Assembly: GCF_014898155.1 (NCBI RefSeq)
Contig: NZ_CP062938.1
Span: 1,922,001-1,986,000, forward strand
Origin: Bifidobacterium eulemuris
Lineage (GTDB): Bacteria; Actinomycetota; Actinomycetes; Actinomycetales; Bifidobacteriaceae
DNA length: 64,000 nucleotides
Direction: 5' to 3'
Made by a program: the position numbers and the translations under genes. The notes beneath the pieces are model-generated. The model had not been told where the DNA came from and ran no database searches. It was given only the letters and a program-made list of their open reading frames with translations. Below, one piece after another: positions 48,756 through 61,031 of this stretch. Within the stretch, counting starts at the first letter, position 1, and each line of letters begins with the position of its first letter.

Positions 48756-49805
48756 ATGGCTGGAATCAAAGATGTGGCTCGCGCCGCCGGTGTGTCCGTC
48801 AGCACCGTCTCCTATGTGCTGTCCAATAAGCGTTCCATTTCCGCCGAAACCACGCGTAGGGTGATGGACGCCATTCGGGAGCTCGACTACACTCCCGACG
48901 CCAGCGCGCAGAAGATGCGTGGGGTACGCAACTCCATCATCGCGTTGAGCATGCCCATTCGCGGCGACATCAATCTCGCCAAGTACAACGCCTACTTCCT
49001 GCGCACGGCATGGGAGGCGAAGAACGCCGGCTACGATGTGCTCCTGCTCACCGGAGAGGACGTGGTTGGCGATATCCAGCGGGCGACGCGCAGCAACCTC
49101 GTCGATGGCGTGGTGCTTATGGATATCGAAGAAAGCGACGAGCGCGCCGCCAAGGCCTCGACCTACGCCAAGCCCACCGTGGCGGTCGGCTACCCCCTGT
49201 CTCATGACGGTTGCGCCTGCGTCGATGTTGATTTCGTGCAGGTGGGGCGTCAGGCGGCCGATTACCTCTACGACCGCGGGCATCGCAGCGTGATTCTGCT
49301 GCGCGACAATGAGCATGAGTACGAGCGCCGCTCGGGGTATGTGGTGCTGTTCCGCGAAAGCGTGATGGATCGCGCGGAGGAGCTCGGCATGTCCGTGCTG
49401 GAGTTCTCGAAAACGGACCTCGCTCACTTCGACGCGGTGGAGTTCGTGCATGAGATGTTCTCCGATGGGGGCATGGCGACGGCGATCATCAGCCAGGCGC
49501 CGGCAAGCGTGCTGGACCATGTGCTCAAGGAGCTGCAGGTTCGCGGTATCCGCGTTCCGGAGGATGTTTCGGTGCTGTCGTGCGGCACCTTCCTTGAAGG
49601 GGAGTTCATGACTCGCCCGGTCACCGAGATCCCGGTCATGCCGGAGCTGCTGGCTCATAAGGCCGTGAGCCTGCTGGTGGACTCCATCGAAGGTGACAGA
49701 GGCATCGCCGGAGTGGTCGATCTGGTCTCTCCCGTGATTCAGGAGCGGGGATCCGTGCTGGATCTTGCCGCCGCCGGGAGTGGAGGGAGAGTGGCGATGA
49801 CATAG
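48756..49805 (+). CDS. LacI-family transcriptional regulator
   Basis: This 349-residue repressor has an N-terminal helix-turn-helix (IKDVARAAGVSVSTVSYVLS), the hinge helix region around SAQKMRG, and a periplasmic-binding-like effector domain (VDGVVLMDIEES, VDFVQVGRQAADYLYDRGHR, VLSCGTFLEGEFMTRPVTEI). GGAGAGG precedes the ATG at 48756. It heads the sugar operon below it and should respond to the sugar or its breakdown product. Sites fitting the GalR/LacI consensus lie before this gene and before 50070. Confidence 0.92.
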   Translation: MAGIKDVARAAGVSVSTVSYVLSNKRSISAETTRRVMDAIRELDYTPDASAQKMRGVRNSIIALSMPIRGDINLAKYNAYFLRTAWEAKNAGYDVLLLTGEDVVGDIQRATRSNLVDGVVLMDIEESDERAAKASTYAKPTVAVGYPLSHDGCACVDVDFVQVGRQAADYLYDRGHRSVILLRDNEHEYERRSGYVVLFRESVMDRAEELGMSVLEFSKTDLAHFDAVEFVHEMFSDGGMATAIISQAPASVLDHVLKELQVRGIRVPEDVSVLSCGTFLEGEFMTRPVTEIPVMPELLAHKAVSLLVDSIEGDRGIAGVVDLVSPVIQERGSVLDLAAAGSGGRVAMT

Positions 49806-49840
49806 CGGTGAGATGCGCATTCGCGTCCGATCCAATGCAG

Positions 49841-49854
49841 TCGAAACGATTCGA
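49841..49854. promoter_or_regulatory. LacI-type operator 1 of the transport operon
   Basis: TCGAAACGATTCGA is a near-perfect palindrome, 229 bases before the binding-protein ATG. It has the same half-sites as the operators at 48691-48714. Confidence 0.7.
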
Positions 49855-50006
49855 CTATACGGGCGACGACGAATATGGCGATTGCGGTTGGCTTATAACT
49901 GAACATCACACAGCGGTGGTGGTTCATCCAGGCTGGATTCGGCATGATGCCGGAAAACTGCCTGCAAAAAACTGCCTGCACGGTGCATCGAAGCCTTCAA
50001 TGGCAT

Positions 50007-50020
50007 TCGAAACGATTCGA
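50007..50020. promoter_or_regulatory. LacI-type operator 2 of the transport operon
   Basis: This is an identical TCGAAACGATTCGA site 49 bases before the ATG at 50070. Two identical sites 166 bases apart allow looping by a tetrameric repressor; the looping is inferred. Confidence 0.72.
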
Positions 50021-50069
50021 CAAAGAAGTTGAAAGCCTTGTTCCCAAGGCAAAACGAAAGGAAAAACAC

Positions 50070-51374
50070 ATGAACATTCGACGTGGAATCGCCGCTCTCG
50101 CGGTGACGACCTTGGCTCTGGGCTCGCTCGCCGCATGCGGCAGCGACACCGCGCAGGATGAGGAAACCCCGGAAAGCCTCTCCTTCTGGTACTACGAAGA
50201 GGACGACTCCGGCCAGACCCAGGCTTGGAAGAAAGCCGCCGAACTCTTCGAGGAGGAGACCGGCGTCTCCATCAACTTCGAGCGCAAATCGAGCACCCAG
50301 ATGATGCAGAACAGCAGCCAGTACCTGAACTCCGACGACGCTCCGGACATCGCGGAATCCAACCGTGGCAACGGATCCGCCGGTGTGCTCTCGACCATGG
50401 GTCTGCTCACCGATCTGGGCGAATACGTCGAACAGTACGGTTGGGACGAAAAGGTCACCGGCGCGGACGCCACCGTGGCCAAGTACGACGAAAACGGCAT
50501 CATGGGCGGCGACACCTGGTACGGCATGACCAGCTATGCGGAATTCCAGCGCGTCTACTACAACGAGGACATGTTCGCCGAGTACGGCATCGAGATTCCG
50601 ACCACATTCGACGAGTTCGAGGAGGCCTGCCAGAAGTTCGTCGATGCGGGTGTGACGCCCATCGCGGCCGATGCCCAGGAGTACGGCGTGCTGTGGCTGT
50701 GGTGGCAGCTTGTCTCCCAGAAGGCCGACGACGCCTTCATGGAGGACTGGCATATGTACAAGGGCGATGTGGACTGGGATTCCGGTGCGCTGACCTACGC
50801 CACCGACACGATCGCCGACTGGGTTGAGAAGGGCTTCATCTCCACCAACGCCACGGGCATGAAGGCGGAGGACACCACACAGGCCTTCATCAAGGGCGAA
50901 TATCCGATCTATCAGACGGGCACCTGGAACCAGGGCCGTTTCGTGAAGCAGATCACCGACTTCGAATGGACGGCCGCGGTGCTTCCGGAATCCGTGTTCG
51001 CGGAAGGCTGCGCCGGCAACCTGCTGGTGATCCCCGAACGCTCCAAGCACCATGACCTCGCCGCCAAGTTCATCGACTACGTGCTCTCCGAAGAGGTGCA
51101 GAACTATCTCGGCAATGCCGGCGGCATCCCCGTGGCGGCCAACCTTGACGAGATCACCGACGAGAAGAGCAAAGCCATGATCGAGGAGTACAGCTCGTTC
51201 GCCAATAACGACAAGCTGAGCTACTACCCGGATTACGCCGCCTCCAGCCTCACCGACGCCATCCCGGCCTCCCTGCAGGAGCTGGTCAACGGCACCATGA
51301 GCGCCGACGAGACCCTGCAGTCCATTCACGAAAAGTACGACTCCGGCGTCGAAGAGATGGGCTTCGCGGACTGA
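50070..51374 (+). CDS. ABC transporter sugar-binding lipoprotein
   Basis: This 434-residue family-1 solute-binding protein has a lipoprotein signal peptide (LALGSLAAC, cysteine near residue 24), so it is lipid-anchored outside the membrane. It has the pattern of oligosaccharide binders: LSFWYYEEDDSGQTQAWKK, FEEETGVSINFERKS near 60, DAPDIAESNRGNGSAGVLS near 90, and aromatic residues for sugar stacking. GAAAGGAAA precedes the ATG at 50070. The ligand is presumably the substrate of the GH172-like enzyme in the operon. Confidence 0.92.
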   Translation: MNIRRGIAALAVTTLALGSLAACGSDTAQDEETPESLSFWYYEEDDSGQTQAWKKAAELFEEETGVSINFERKSSTQMMQNSSQYLNSDDAPDIAESNRGNGSAGVLSTMGLLTDLGEYVEQYGWDEKVTGADATVAKYDENGIMGGDTWYGMTSYAEFQRVYYNEDMFAEYGIEIPTTFDEFEEACQKFVDAGVTPIAADAQEYGVLWLWWQLVSQKADDAFMEDWHMYKGDVDWDSGALTYATDTIADWVEKGFISTNATGMKAEDTTQAFIKGEYPIYQTGTWNQGRFVKQITDFEWTAAVLPESVFAEGCAGNLLVIPERSKHHDLAAKFIDYVLSEEVQNYLGNAGGIPVAANLDEITDEKSKAMIEEYSSFANNDKLSYYPDYAASSLTDAIPASLQELVNGTMSADETLQSIHEKYDSGVEEMGFAD

Positions 51375-51474
51375 CGCCCATCGCCCGTGAAGAGGATGCG
51401 GCCGGCTCCGCCCCGCGGCAACCCGGCCGAGCCGGCCGCACCCCACCAACATCCACCACATCAAGGAAGCTGCA

Positions 51475-52413
51475 ATGGCACAGAAAAACAAAGCCCGGAA
51501 GTCATCGCTGTCAAGGCTGCCCGGCAACAAGTCCTACAAATTCATCCCCTACCTGCTTCCGGGCATCATCGGCCTGGCCATCATCGTCATCATTCCGTTC
51601 GTTTGGAACATCTACCTGAGCTTCACCCGCTGGCGCGGCGTGGGCCCGACGAAATTCATCGGCCTGTCGAACTGGAAGAAACTGTTCTCCGACGCCACCT
51701 TCTGGCAGTCCTTCCTCAACTCGTTCTGGATCATCGTGGCCATTGTGGTTATCCCGACGATTCTTGGCCTGTTCATCTCCTCGCTGCTCACCGATGTGAT
51801 CCAGAAGAAATTCGGCGGCAAGGTCTCATCCCTTCTGCGCGCGCTGTTCTACCTGCCCCAGCTGCTGCCCGTGGCCGTCGCGGCCATCATCATGGGATGG
51901 ATCTTCCGCCCGGAGGACGGCGCGGTGAACGCGCTGCTGGAAAAGATCGGACTCGGTTCGCTGCAGCACAATTGGCTGGGCAGCCCCGATAGCGCGCTTC
52001 CCATCCTCATGCTGATTCTTGTGTGGATTCAGCTCGGCTATCCGATTGTGATCTTCATGTCCGGACTGCAGCGCGTGGATCCCGAACTGTACGAGGCGGC
52101 AAGTCTTGACGGCGCGAATTGGTGGCAGAAGTTCCGTGTGGTCACATTGCCGTCCATCATCCCCGAACTGCTGGTGGTGATTCTCACCGCCACCATCGGC
52201 GCGCTGAAAACCTTCGCTCCGGTCTACCTGCTTACCAAGGGCGGGCCCGGCACCAGCACCACCGTGCCGTCGTACTACTCATACAACCAGTTCTTCCAGG
52301 TGCAGCAGGTCGGCTATGGCGCCACCATTTCCACCGCGCTCACCGTGGTCATTATCGTGTTCGCCGTGGTGTTCACTATCGTGCAGCGTCGCGTCGAGAA
52401 AAATATGGTCTGA
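51475..52413 (+). CDS. ABC sugar transporter permease (MalF type)
   Basis: This 312-residue protein has six hydrophobic segments (PYLLPGIIGLAIIVIIPFVW as the first). The coupling motif LYEAASLDGANWWQKFRVVT is near residue 205. It pairs with the next gene. No ATPase gene is present in the operon, so a shared MsmK-type ATPase from elsewhere is likely. Confidence 0.92.
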   Translation: MAQKNKARKSSLSRLPGNKSYKFIPYLLPGIIGLAIIVIIPFVWNIYLSFTRWRGVGPTKFIGLSNWKKLFSDATFWQSFLNSFWIIVAIVVIPTILGLFISSLLTDVIQKKFGGKVSSLLRALFYLPQLLPVAVAAIIMGWIFRPEDGAVNALLEKIGLGSLQHNWLGSPDSALPILMLILVWIQLGYPIVIFMSGLQRVDPELYEAASLDGANWWQKFRVVTLPSIIPELLVVILTATIGALKTFAPVYLLTKGGPGTSTTVPSYYSYNQFFQVQQVGYGATISTALTVVIIVFAVVFTIVQRRVEKNMV

Positions 52414-52432
52414 AAGATAGGGGACGATCACC

Positions 52433-53299
52433 ATGTCTCAATCCTCACGCGGCGTTTCCGCGAAGCACACGCAATCCATTCGTTCCGGCGGCGACTGGGT
52501 GTCGCTGATCCTCCTGATCGTCGCCGCGCTGGTGATGCTCTTTCCTCTGCTGATCCTGACTATCAACGCGTTCAAAACCGCGGCGGACTACAATGCGACG
52601 GGCCCGTTGTCGTTGCCGGCGCACTTCACGTTGGACGGCATCATCTCGTTCTGGACCACCGTTGATTTTCCGGTGAAGTTCCTCAACAGTTTCGTCATCT
52701 CCCTGGTGGTATCGCTGGCCGCGGTGACCCTTTCGGTGCTCAACTCCTTCGCGCTGGGCATCGGGCGGGTGAAGGGCAACACGTGGATCATCCTCGCCAT
52801 CATGCTGGCGAATATGATGCCGCAGGAAGCGTTGCTGTACCCGCTGTACACCATGTTCAAGGAAGTGGGCCTCTACAACTCCCAGATGTCGATCATCGTC
52901 ATCTTCACCATCATCCAAAGCGCCTACGGCACCTACCTGCTGTCGTCGGTGTACGGCACCTTCCCGCAGGCCATTCTGGAGGCGGCCGCCATCGATGGCG
53001 CGTCCCGCTGGCAGATCCTGCGCAAGGTGGTGCTGCCCATCTCCTGGCCGACCATCAGCGTGCTGTTCGTGTTCTTCTTTGTGTGGACGTGGAACGAATA
53101 CATGATTCCCATGGCGTTCCTGATGAGCGATGACGTGCAGACCATCCCGCTCGCCCTGGCCACCTTGCAGGGACAGCACACCATGGACGCGACCACATTG
53201 GCGTCCGCGTCGCTGCTCAGCATCGTGCCGACGATCATCTTCTTCATCATCTTCCAGCGCAAACTGTCCCAGGGCATTACCGCCGGAGCGGTGAAGTAG
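52433..53299 (+). CDS. ABC sugar transporter permease (MalG type)
   Basis: This 288-residue protein has six hydrophobic segments (LILLIVAALVMLFPLLILT as the first) and the coupling motif ILEAAAIDGASRWQILRKVV near residue 190. It lies 19 bases after its partner. It ends before a hairpin that separates it from the glycosidase gene. Confidence 0.92.
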   Translation: MSQSSRGVSAKHTQSIRSGGDWVSLILLIVAALVMLFPLLILTINAFKTAADYNATGPLSLPAHFTLDGIISFWTTVDFPVKFLNSFVISLVVSLAAVTLSVLNSFALGIGRVKGNTWIILAIMLANMMPQEALLYPLYTMFKEVGLYNSQMSIIVIFTIIQSAYGTYLLSSVYGTFPQAILEAAAIDGASRWQILRKVVLPISWPTISVLFVFFFVWTWNEYMIPMAFLMSDDVQTIPLALATLQGQHTMDATTLASASLLSIVPTIIFFIIFQRKLSQGITAGAVK

Positions 53300-53340
53300 A
53301 CGCCTTTGGCGTGTTAGCTCATCCTCTCTCTACCATTAAA

Positions 53341-53373
53341 GGTGGCGGAAAAAGACAACGTCGTTCCGCCACC
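53341..53373 (+). promoter_or_regulatory. Intra-operon hairpin before the GH172 gene
   Basis: GGTGGCGGAA at 53341-53350 pairs with TTCCGCCACC at 53364-53373 across a 13-base loop. No T-run follows, so it is more likely an mRNA processing or stability structure, or a partial attenuator that lowers the glycosidase or protects upstream mRNA. Confidence 0.55.
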
Positions 53374-53397
53374 GCTACTCAACCACAAGGAATACAG

Positions 53398-54534
53398 ATG
53401 ACCAATACCGTGTGTGAAACGCCGTTCCAAGGGTTTGGGCATGGCGCTCTCGATTCGCTTTCCCTCGCATCCGCCGGGCGCAGCCGCTGCGTCAACGCCG
53501 AGAACCCGACCGGAGGCAAAGGCACCGCCGCGACCGCCGCCAGCGCGCTGGGACCGTCGCGTAAGGGCAGTCCGTGCATCCAAACCGTTCGGGCGGGCGA
53601 ATCGGTGACGCTGATGGATGTTTCCGGACCCGGCGTGATCCGCCATATTTGGATGACCGTTACGGACAAGACCTCGCCGCGCGGGCCCAACGTGCTGCGC
53701 AATCTGATTCTCGAGTTCTACTGGGACGGCGAAAGCCAGCCGTCGGTGCAGTGCCCGATCGGCGATTTCTTCTGCTGCGGTCACGCCCAGTCCTGCCGCG
53801 TCAACTCCATTCCGGTTATGGTGAATCCCAACCGCGGATTCAACTGCTTCTGGAGCATGCCCTTCGAGCACGCGCGCATCGTGCTGCGCAACGACCACAA
53901 CGAAGACGTTCCCGCGTTCTTCTACCAGATCGACTACACCGAATACGACGCGCTGCCGGCGGACGCCATGCGCTTCCACGCGCAGTGGCGTCGTGAACGC
54001 GTGACCGAACTGGCCCGCGACTACACGGTGCTCGACAACGTCAACGGCCGCGGCGCGTATGTGGGCACGTATCTCGCGCTGACCGCGCTGGAAAGCCGCT
54101 GGTGGGGCGAGGGCGAATTCAAAATGTACATCGACGACGATGACCAGTACCCCACCTGGTGCAGCACCGGCGCCGAGGATTACTTCGGTGGCGCGTGGAG
54201 CTTCGCGCAGTTCGATGATCAGGGGCGCATGCATGAGCAGACCTTCACCGGCCCGTACATCGGCTTCCCGTTCTACTCGCAGACGCTGAGCCGCCGCGAA
54301 AGCGATTATTGGGATATCGCGACTCCGGTGACCCGAGGCCTGTACCGCTGGCATATTCCCGATCCGATCTATTTTGAGAAGAACCTGCGGGTCGAATGGC
54401 AGCAGATCGGCACCGAGGAGAACGGCAACTTCGAACGTCAGGATGACGTCGCCACGGTTGCGTACTGGTACCAGAGCGAACCCCACACGCCGTTCGAGCC
54501 GATCGGGGACCGTCACTTCCGCCAGCCGAGGTAA
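53398..54534 (+). CDS. DUF2961 / GH172-family glycoside hydrolase
   Basis: This 378-residue protein has the DUF2961 landmarks: GPGVIRHIWMTV, PIGDFFCCGHAQ, NCFWSMPFEHARI, and CSTGAEDYFGGAWSF followed by FTGPYIGFPFYSQ. Members of GH172 include the bifidobacterial difructose dianhydride I synthase/hydrolase and alpha-D-arabinofuranosidases from other bacteria, which act on alpha-linked furanosides. The acidic residues in the GAEDYFGG block and about 20 residues later are candidates for catalysis. No signal peptide is present, so it should act on imported sugar in the cytoplasm. The start is the ATG at 53398; the frame continues upstream without a start signal. Confidence 0.82.
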   Translation: MTNTVCETPFQGFGHGALDSLSLASAGRSRCVNAENPTGGKGTAATAASALGPSRKGSPCIQTVRAGESVTLMDVSGPGVIRHIWMTVTDKTSPRGPNVLRNLILEFYWDGESQPSVQCPIGDFFCCGHAQSCRVNSIPVMVNPNRGFNCFWSMPFEHARIVLRNDHNEDVPAFFYQIDYTEYDALPADAMRFHAQWRRERVTELARDYTVLDNVNGRGAYVGTYLALTALESRWWGEGEFKMYIDDDDQYPTWCSTGAEDYFGGAWSFAQFDDQGRMHEQTFTGPYIGFPFYSQTLSRRESDYWDIATPVTRGLYRWHIPDPIYFEKNLRVEWQQIGTEENGNFERQDDVATVAYWYQSEPHTPFEPIGDRHFRQPR

Positions 54535-54571
54535 CGCTCCGCTCCGAGCAGCTTCCGAATGGTCTGCGAAT

Positions 54572-54636
54572 AACCTCCGCCATATGACGCCTGTCCGCTT
54601 ATCGCCGACTGTCTGTCACCATGGCGGAGGTTTTCA
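54572..54636 (+). terminator. Terminator of the sugar operon
   Basis: AACCTCCGCCAT at 54572-54583 pairs with ATGGCGGAGGTT at 54621-54632, followed by TTTTC. The loop is long (37 bases), but the strong stem and T-run fit an intrinsic terminator. Confidence 0.65.
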
Positions 54637-54896
54637 TATATGCAGGAGGATTCGCCGTGGCTATTCGCCGGGGGTATTCGCCCGTTGTGAGCTCCGACTA
54701 AGGCGAGACATCTGCTGGTGATGGGCTGTTTGGATGGCGACACGCCCGGGTGAGCATGATATTCGAAGGATTTTAGGGCTTGTTGATGGCTTCTGGCGAT
54801 GTTTCGCGCCGGGAAAGCGTCCGTTTTCGCTGTTTTCGACACGCCGAGGGAGGCCAGTGTTTTCAGTGGGTTTGATGGTATTTTTTGAGGGTCGAT
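54637..54896. other. Non-coding region between the sugar operon and the rRNA promoter
   Basis: I find no convincing gene here. Short open frames lack ribosome binding sites. The AT-rich part near 54870-54890 (GGTATTTTTTGAGGG) may act as an upstream element for the rRNA promoter. Confidence 0.4.
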
Positions 54897-54925
54897 TTGC
54901 GCGGTGGCGTGGGTTCGTGTAAGTT
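54897..54925 (+). promoter_or_regulatory. Candidate rRNA operon promoter
   Basis: TTGCGC at 54897-54902 and TAAGTT at 54920-54925 have a 17-base spacer, about 280 bases before 16S. Both boxes are imperfect. Other promoters may exist in the leader. Confidence 0.45.
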
Positions 54926-54992
54926 ATCTCTTCGCTGCCTCACAGCGGCGCGGTTCCCTCCTGGGGAGTGGTTGCCGGGGTGTGTGTGGTGG

Positions 54993-55020
54993 TGGTTTGA
55001 GAACTCAAGAGCGTGTTTGT
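54993..55020 (+). promoter_or_regulatory. boxA-like antitermination motif in the rRNA leader
   Basis: TGGTTTGAGAACTCAAGAGC followed by GTGTTTGT resembles the actinobacterial boxA region (TGTTTGAGAACTCAATAG in mycobacteria), where Nus factors load. A second copy precedes 23S at 56993. Confidence 0.65.
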
Positions 55021-55202
55021 ACTACTTCTTTATAGTCAATGATTGCCAGTTCATTGCCCGCCCGTTTTTCGGGTCCGCGGGAGCGGTTAATGGGTGGTGA
55101 GGTTTTTGTGAGAGTAATCCTTCCTTATAGGATTTTCTCGTCATTTTCTTTTTTCGGAAAATAGTTTTGAGAGTCATCTTTCGATGTCTTTCCATGAAGT
55201 TT

Positions 55203-60258
<5,056 letters not shown>

Positions 60259-60420
60259 TCCCTCCCCTTGGGAGGGAGCCGTGAGAACGATCCGGCAGAC
60301 CGCCGGACGACAAGGAGCATTATTCCGGTCCGACACTGCGATCAAACACGAAACAACGCGTCCGCTAGCCGGTTCCCAAACAACCGACGGAAACCTCCCC
60401 CGCGAGGGTATAAGAGAAGA
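60259..60420 (+). other. 23S-5S spacer
   Basis: This spacer of about 160 bases has no tRNA visible. It contains an inverted repeat around 60262-60280 (CCTCCCCTTGGGAGG), probably a processing stem. Confidence 0.5.
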
Positions 60421-60539
60421 TTTGCGGCGGCCATGGCCTGGGTGAGACGCCCGGTCCCATTCCGAACCCGGAAGCTAAGGCCCAGCACGGCGATGGTACT
60501 GCACCCGACAGGGTGTGGGAGAGTAGCACGCCGCCGCAC
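60421..60539 (+). rRNA. rrf: 5S ribosomal RNA
   Basis: It has GCGGCGGCCATGGCCTG at the 5' end, CGGTCCCATTCCGAACCCGG with the conserved loop, GATGGTACTGCA, GGGAGAGTAGCACGCCGCCG at the 3' end. The first and last bases pair as the terminal helix. About 119 bases, the normal size. Confidence 0.95.
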
Positions 60540-60549
60540 CACACGAGAA

Positions 60550-60592
60550 GAAGACCTCCGAGTCGAGCACCGCTCCCCGGAGGTCTTCCCAT
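60550..60592 (+). terminator. rRNA operon terminator
   Basis: GAAGACCTCCG at 60550-60560 pairs with CGGAGGTCTTC at 60578-60588. The structure follows 5S by ten bases. The T-run is weak, but position and stem strength support termination. Confidence 0.75.
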
Positions 60593-60641
60593 AACCAAAG
60601 CCAACCAATACCATTCCTATCGATTACGATAGGTAATCGTT

Positions 60642-60893
60642 ATGCATTACTTCACACCCAAACGTTGCCCCGAAACCAACAAGATCATGTACCACGACAA
60701 GGCGCAGGCCTTGCGAGCAGCCGATCAGAGCTTCGTCGAGCGTGGCGCGGAACTGTGGGTGTATCGGTGCGAATACTGCGGAACCTGGCATCTGACGCAT
60801 CGCGATCCCCGCGCGTCATACGCTCATGTGCCGCTTAACCAACAGATCAAACCGCATAGCCGTAAGAAAGGGTACAAACCCAGGCGGCGATAA
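60642..60893 (+). CDS. Small zinc-ribbon-like protein of unknown function
   Basis: This 83-residue basic protein has YRCEYCGTWHLTHRD at about residues 45-60, a C-x2-C-x3-H-x3-H arrangement able to hold zinc, and a lysine/arginine-rich tail (PHSRKKGYKPRRR) suited to nucleic-acid binding. The start is the ATG at 60642. It lies directly after the rRNA operon terminator. I do not recognise a named family. Confidence 0.6.
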   Translation: MHYFTPKRCPETNKIMYHDKAQALRAADQSFVERGAELWVYRCEYCGTWHLTHRDPRASYAHVPLNQQIKPHSRKKGYKPRRR

Positions 60894-60934
60894 GCCTTGC
60901 CATATCGGCAGCGCATAAAACACGGCATAAAGAC

Positions 60935-61001
60935 ACGAAAAGCCCTCCGCGAGAGGAACCCCCTGTTGATCAGGGGATTCCTCGCACGGAGGGCTTTTCG
61001 T
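60935..61001. terminator. Long bidirectional terminator
   Basis: ACGAAAAGCCCTCCG at 60935 pairs with CGGAGGGCTTTTCGT ending at 61001, with an inner stem (GAGGAA..CCCCTG with CAGGGG..CCTC). A/T runs on both sides let it work in both directions between the converging small gene and subtilase. Confidence 0.88.
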
Positions 61002-61031
61002 ATTCCAGTTAGACCAGCGATTCCAGTTGGA

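Noticed and set aside
53314..54516. 400-codon minus-strand frame opposite the GH172 gene
   Set aside because: Mirror frame of a GC-rich gene with no recognisable domain.
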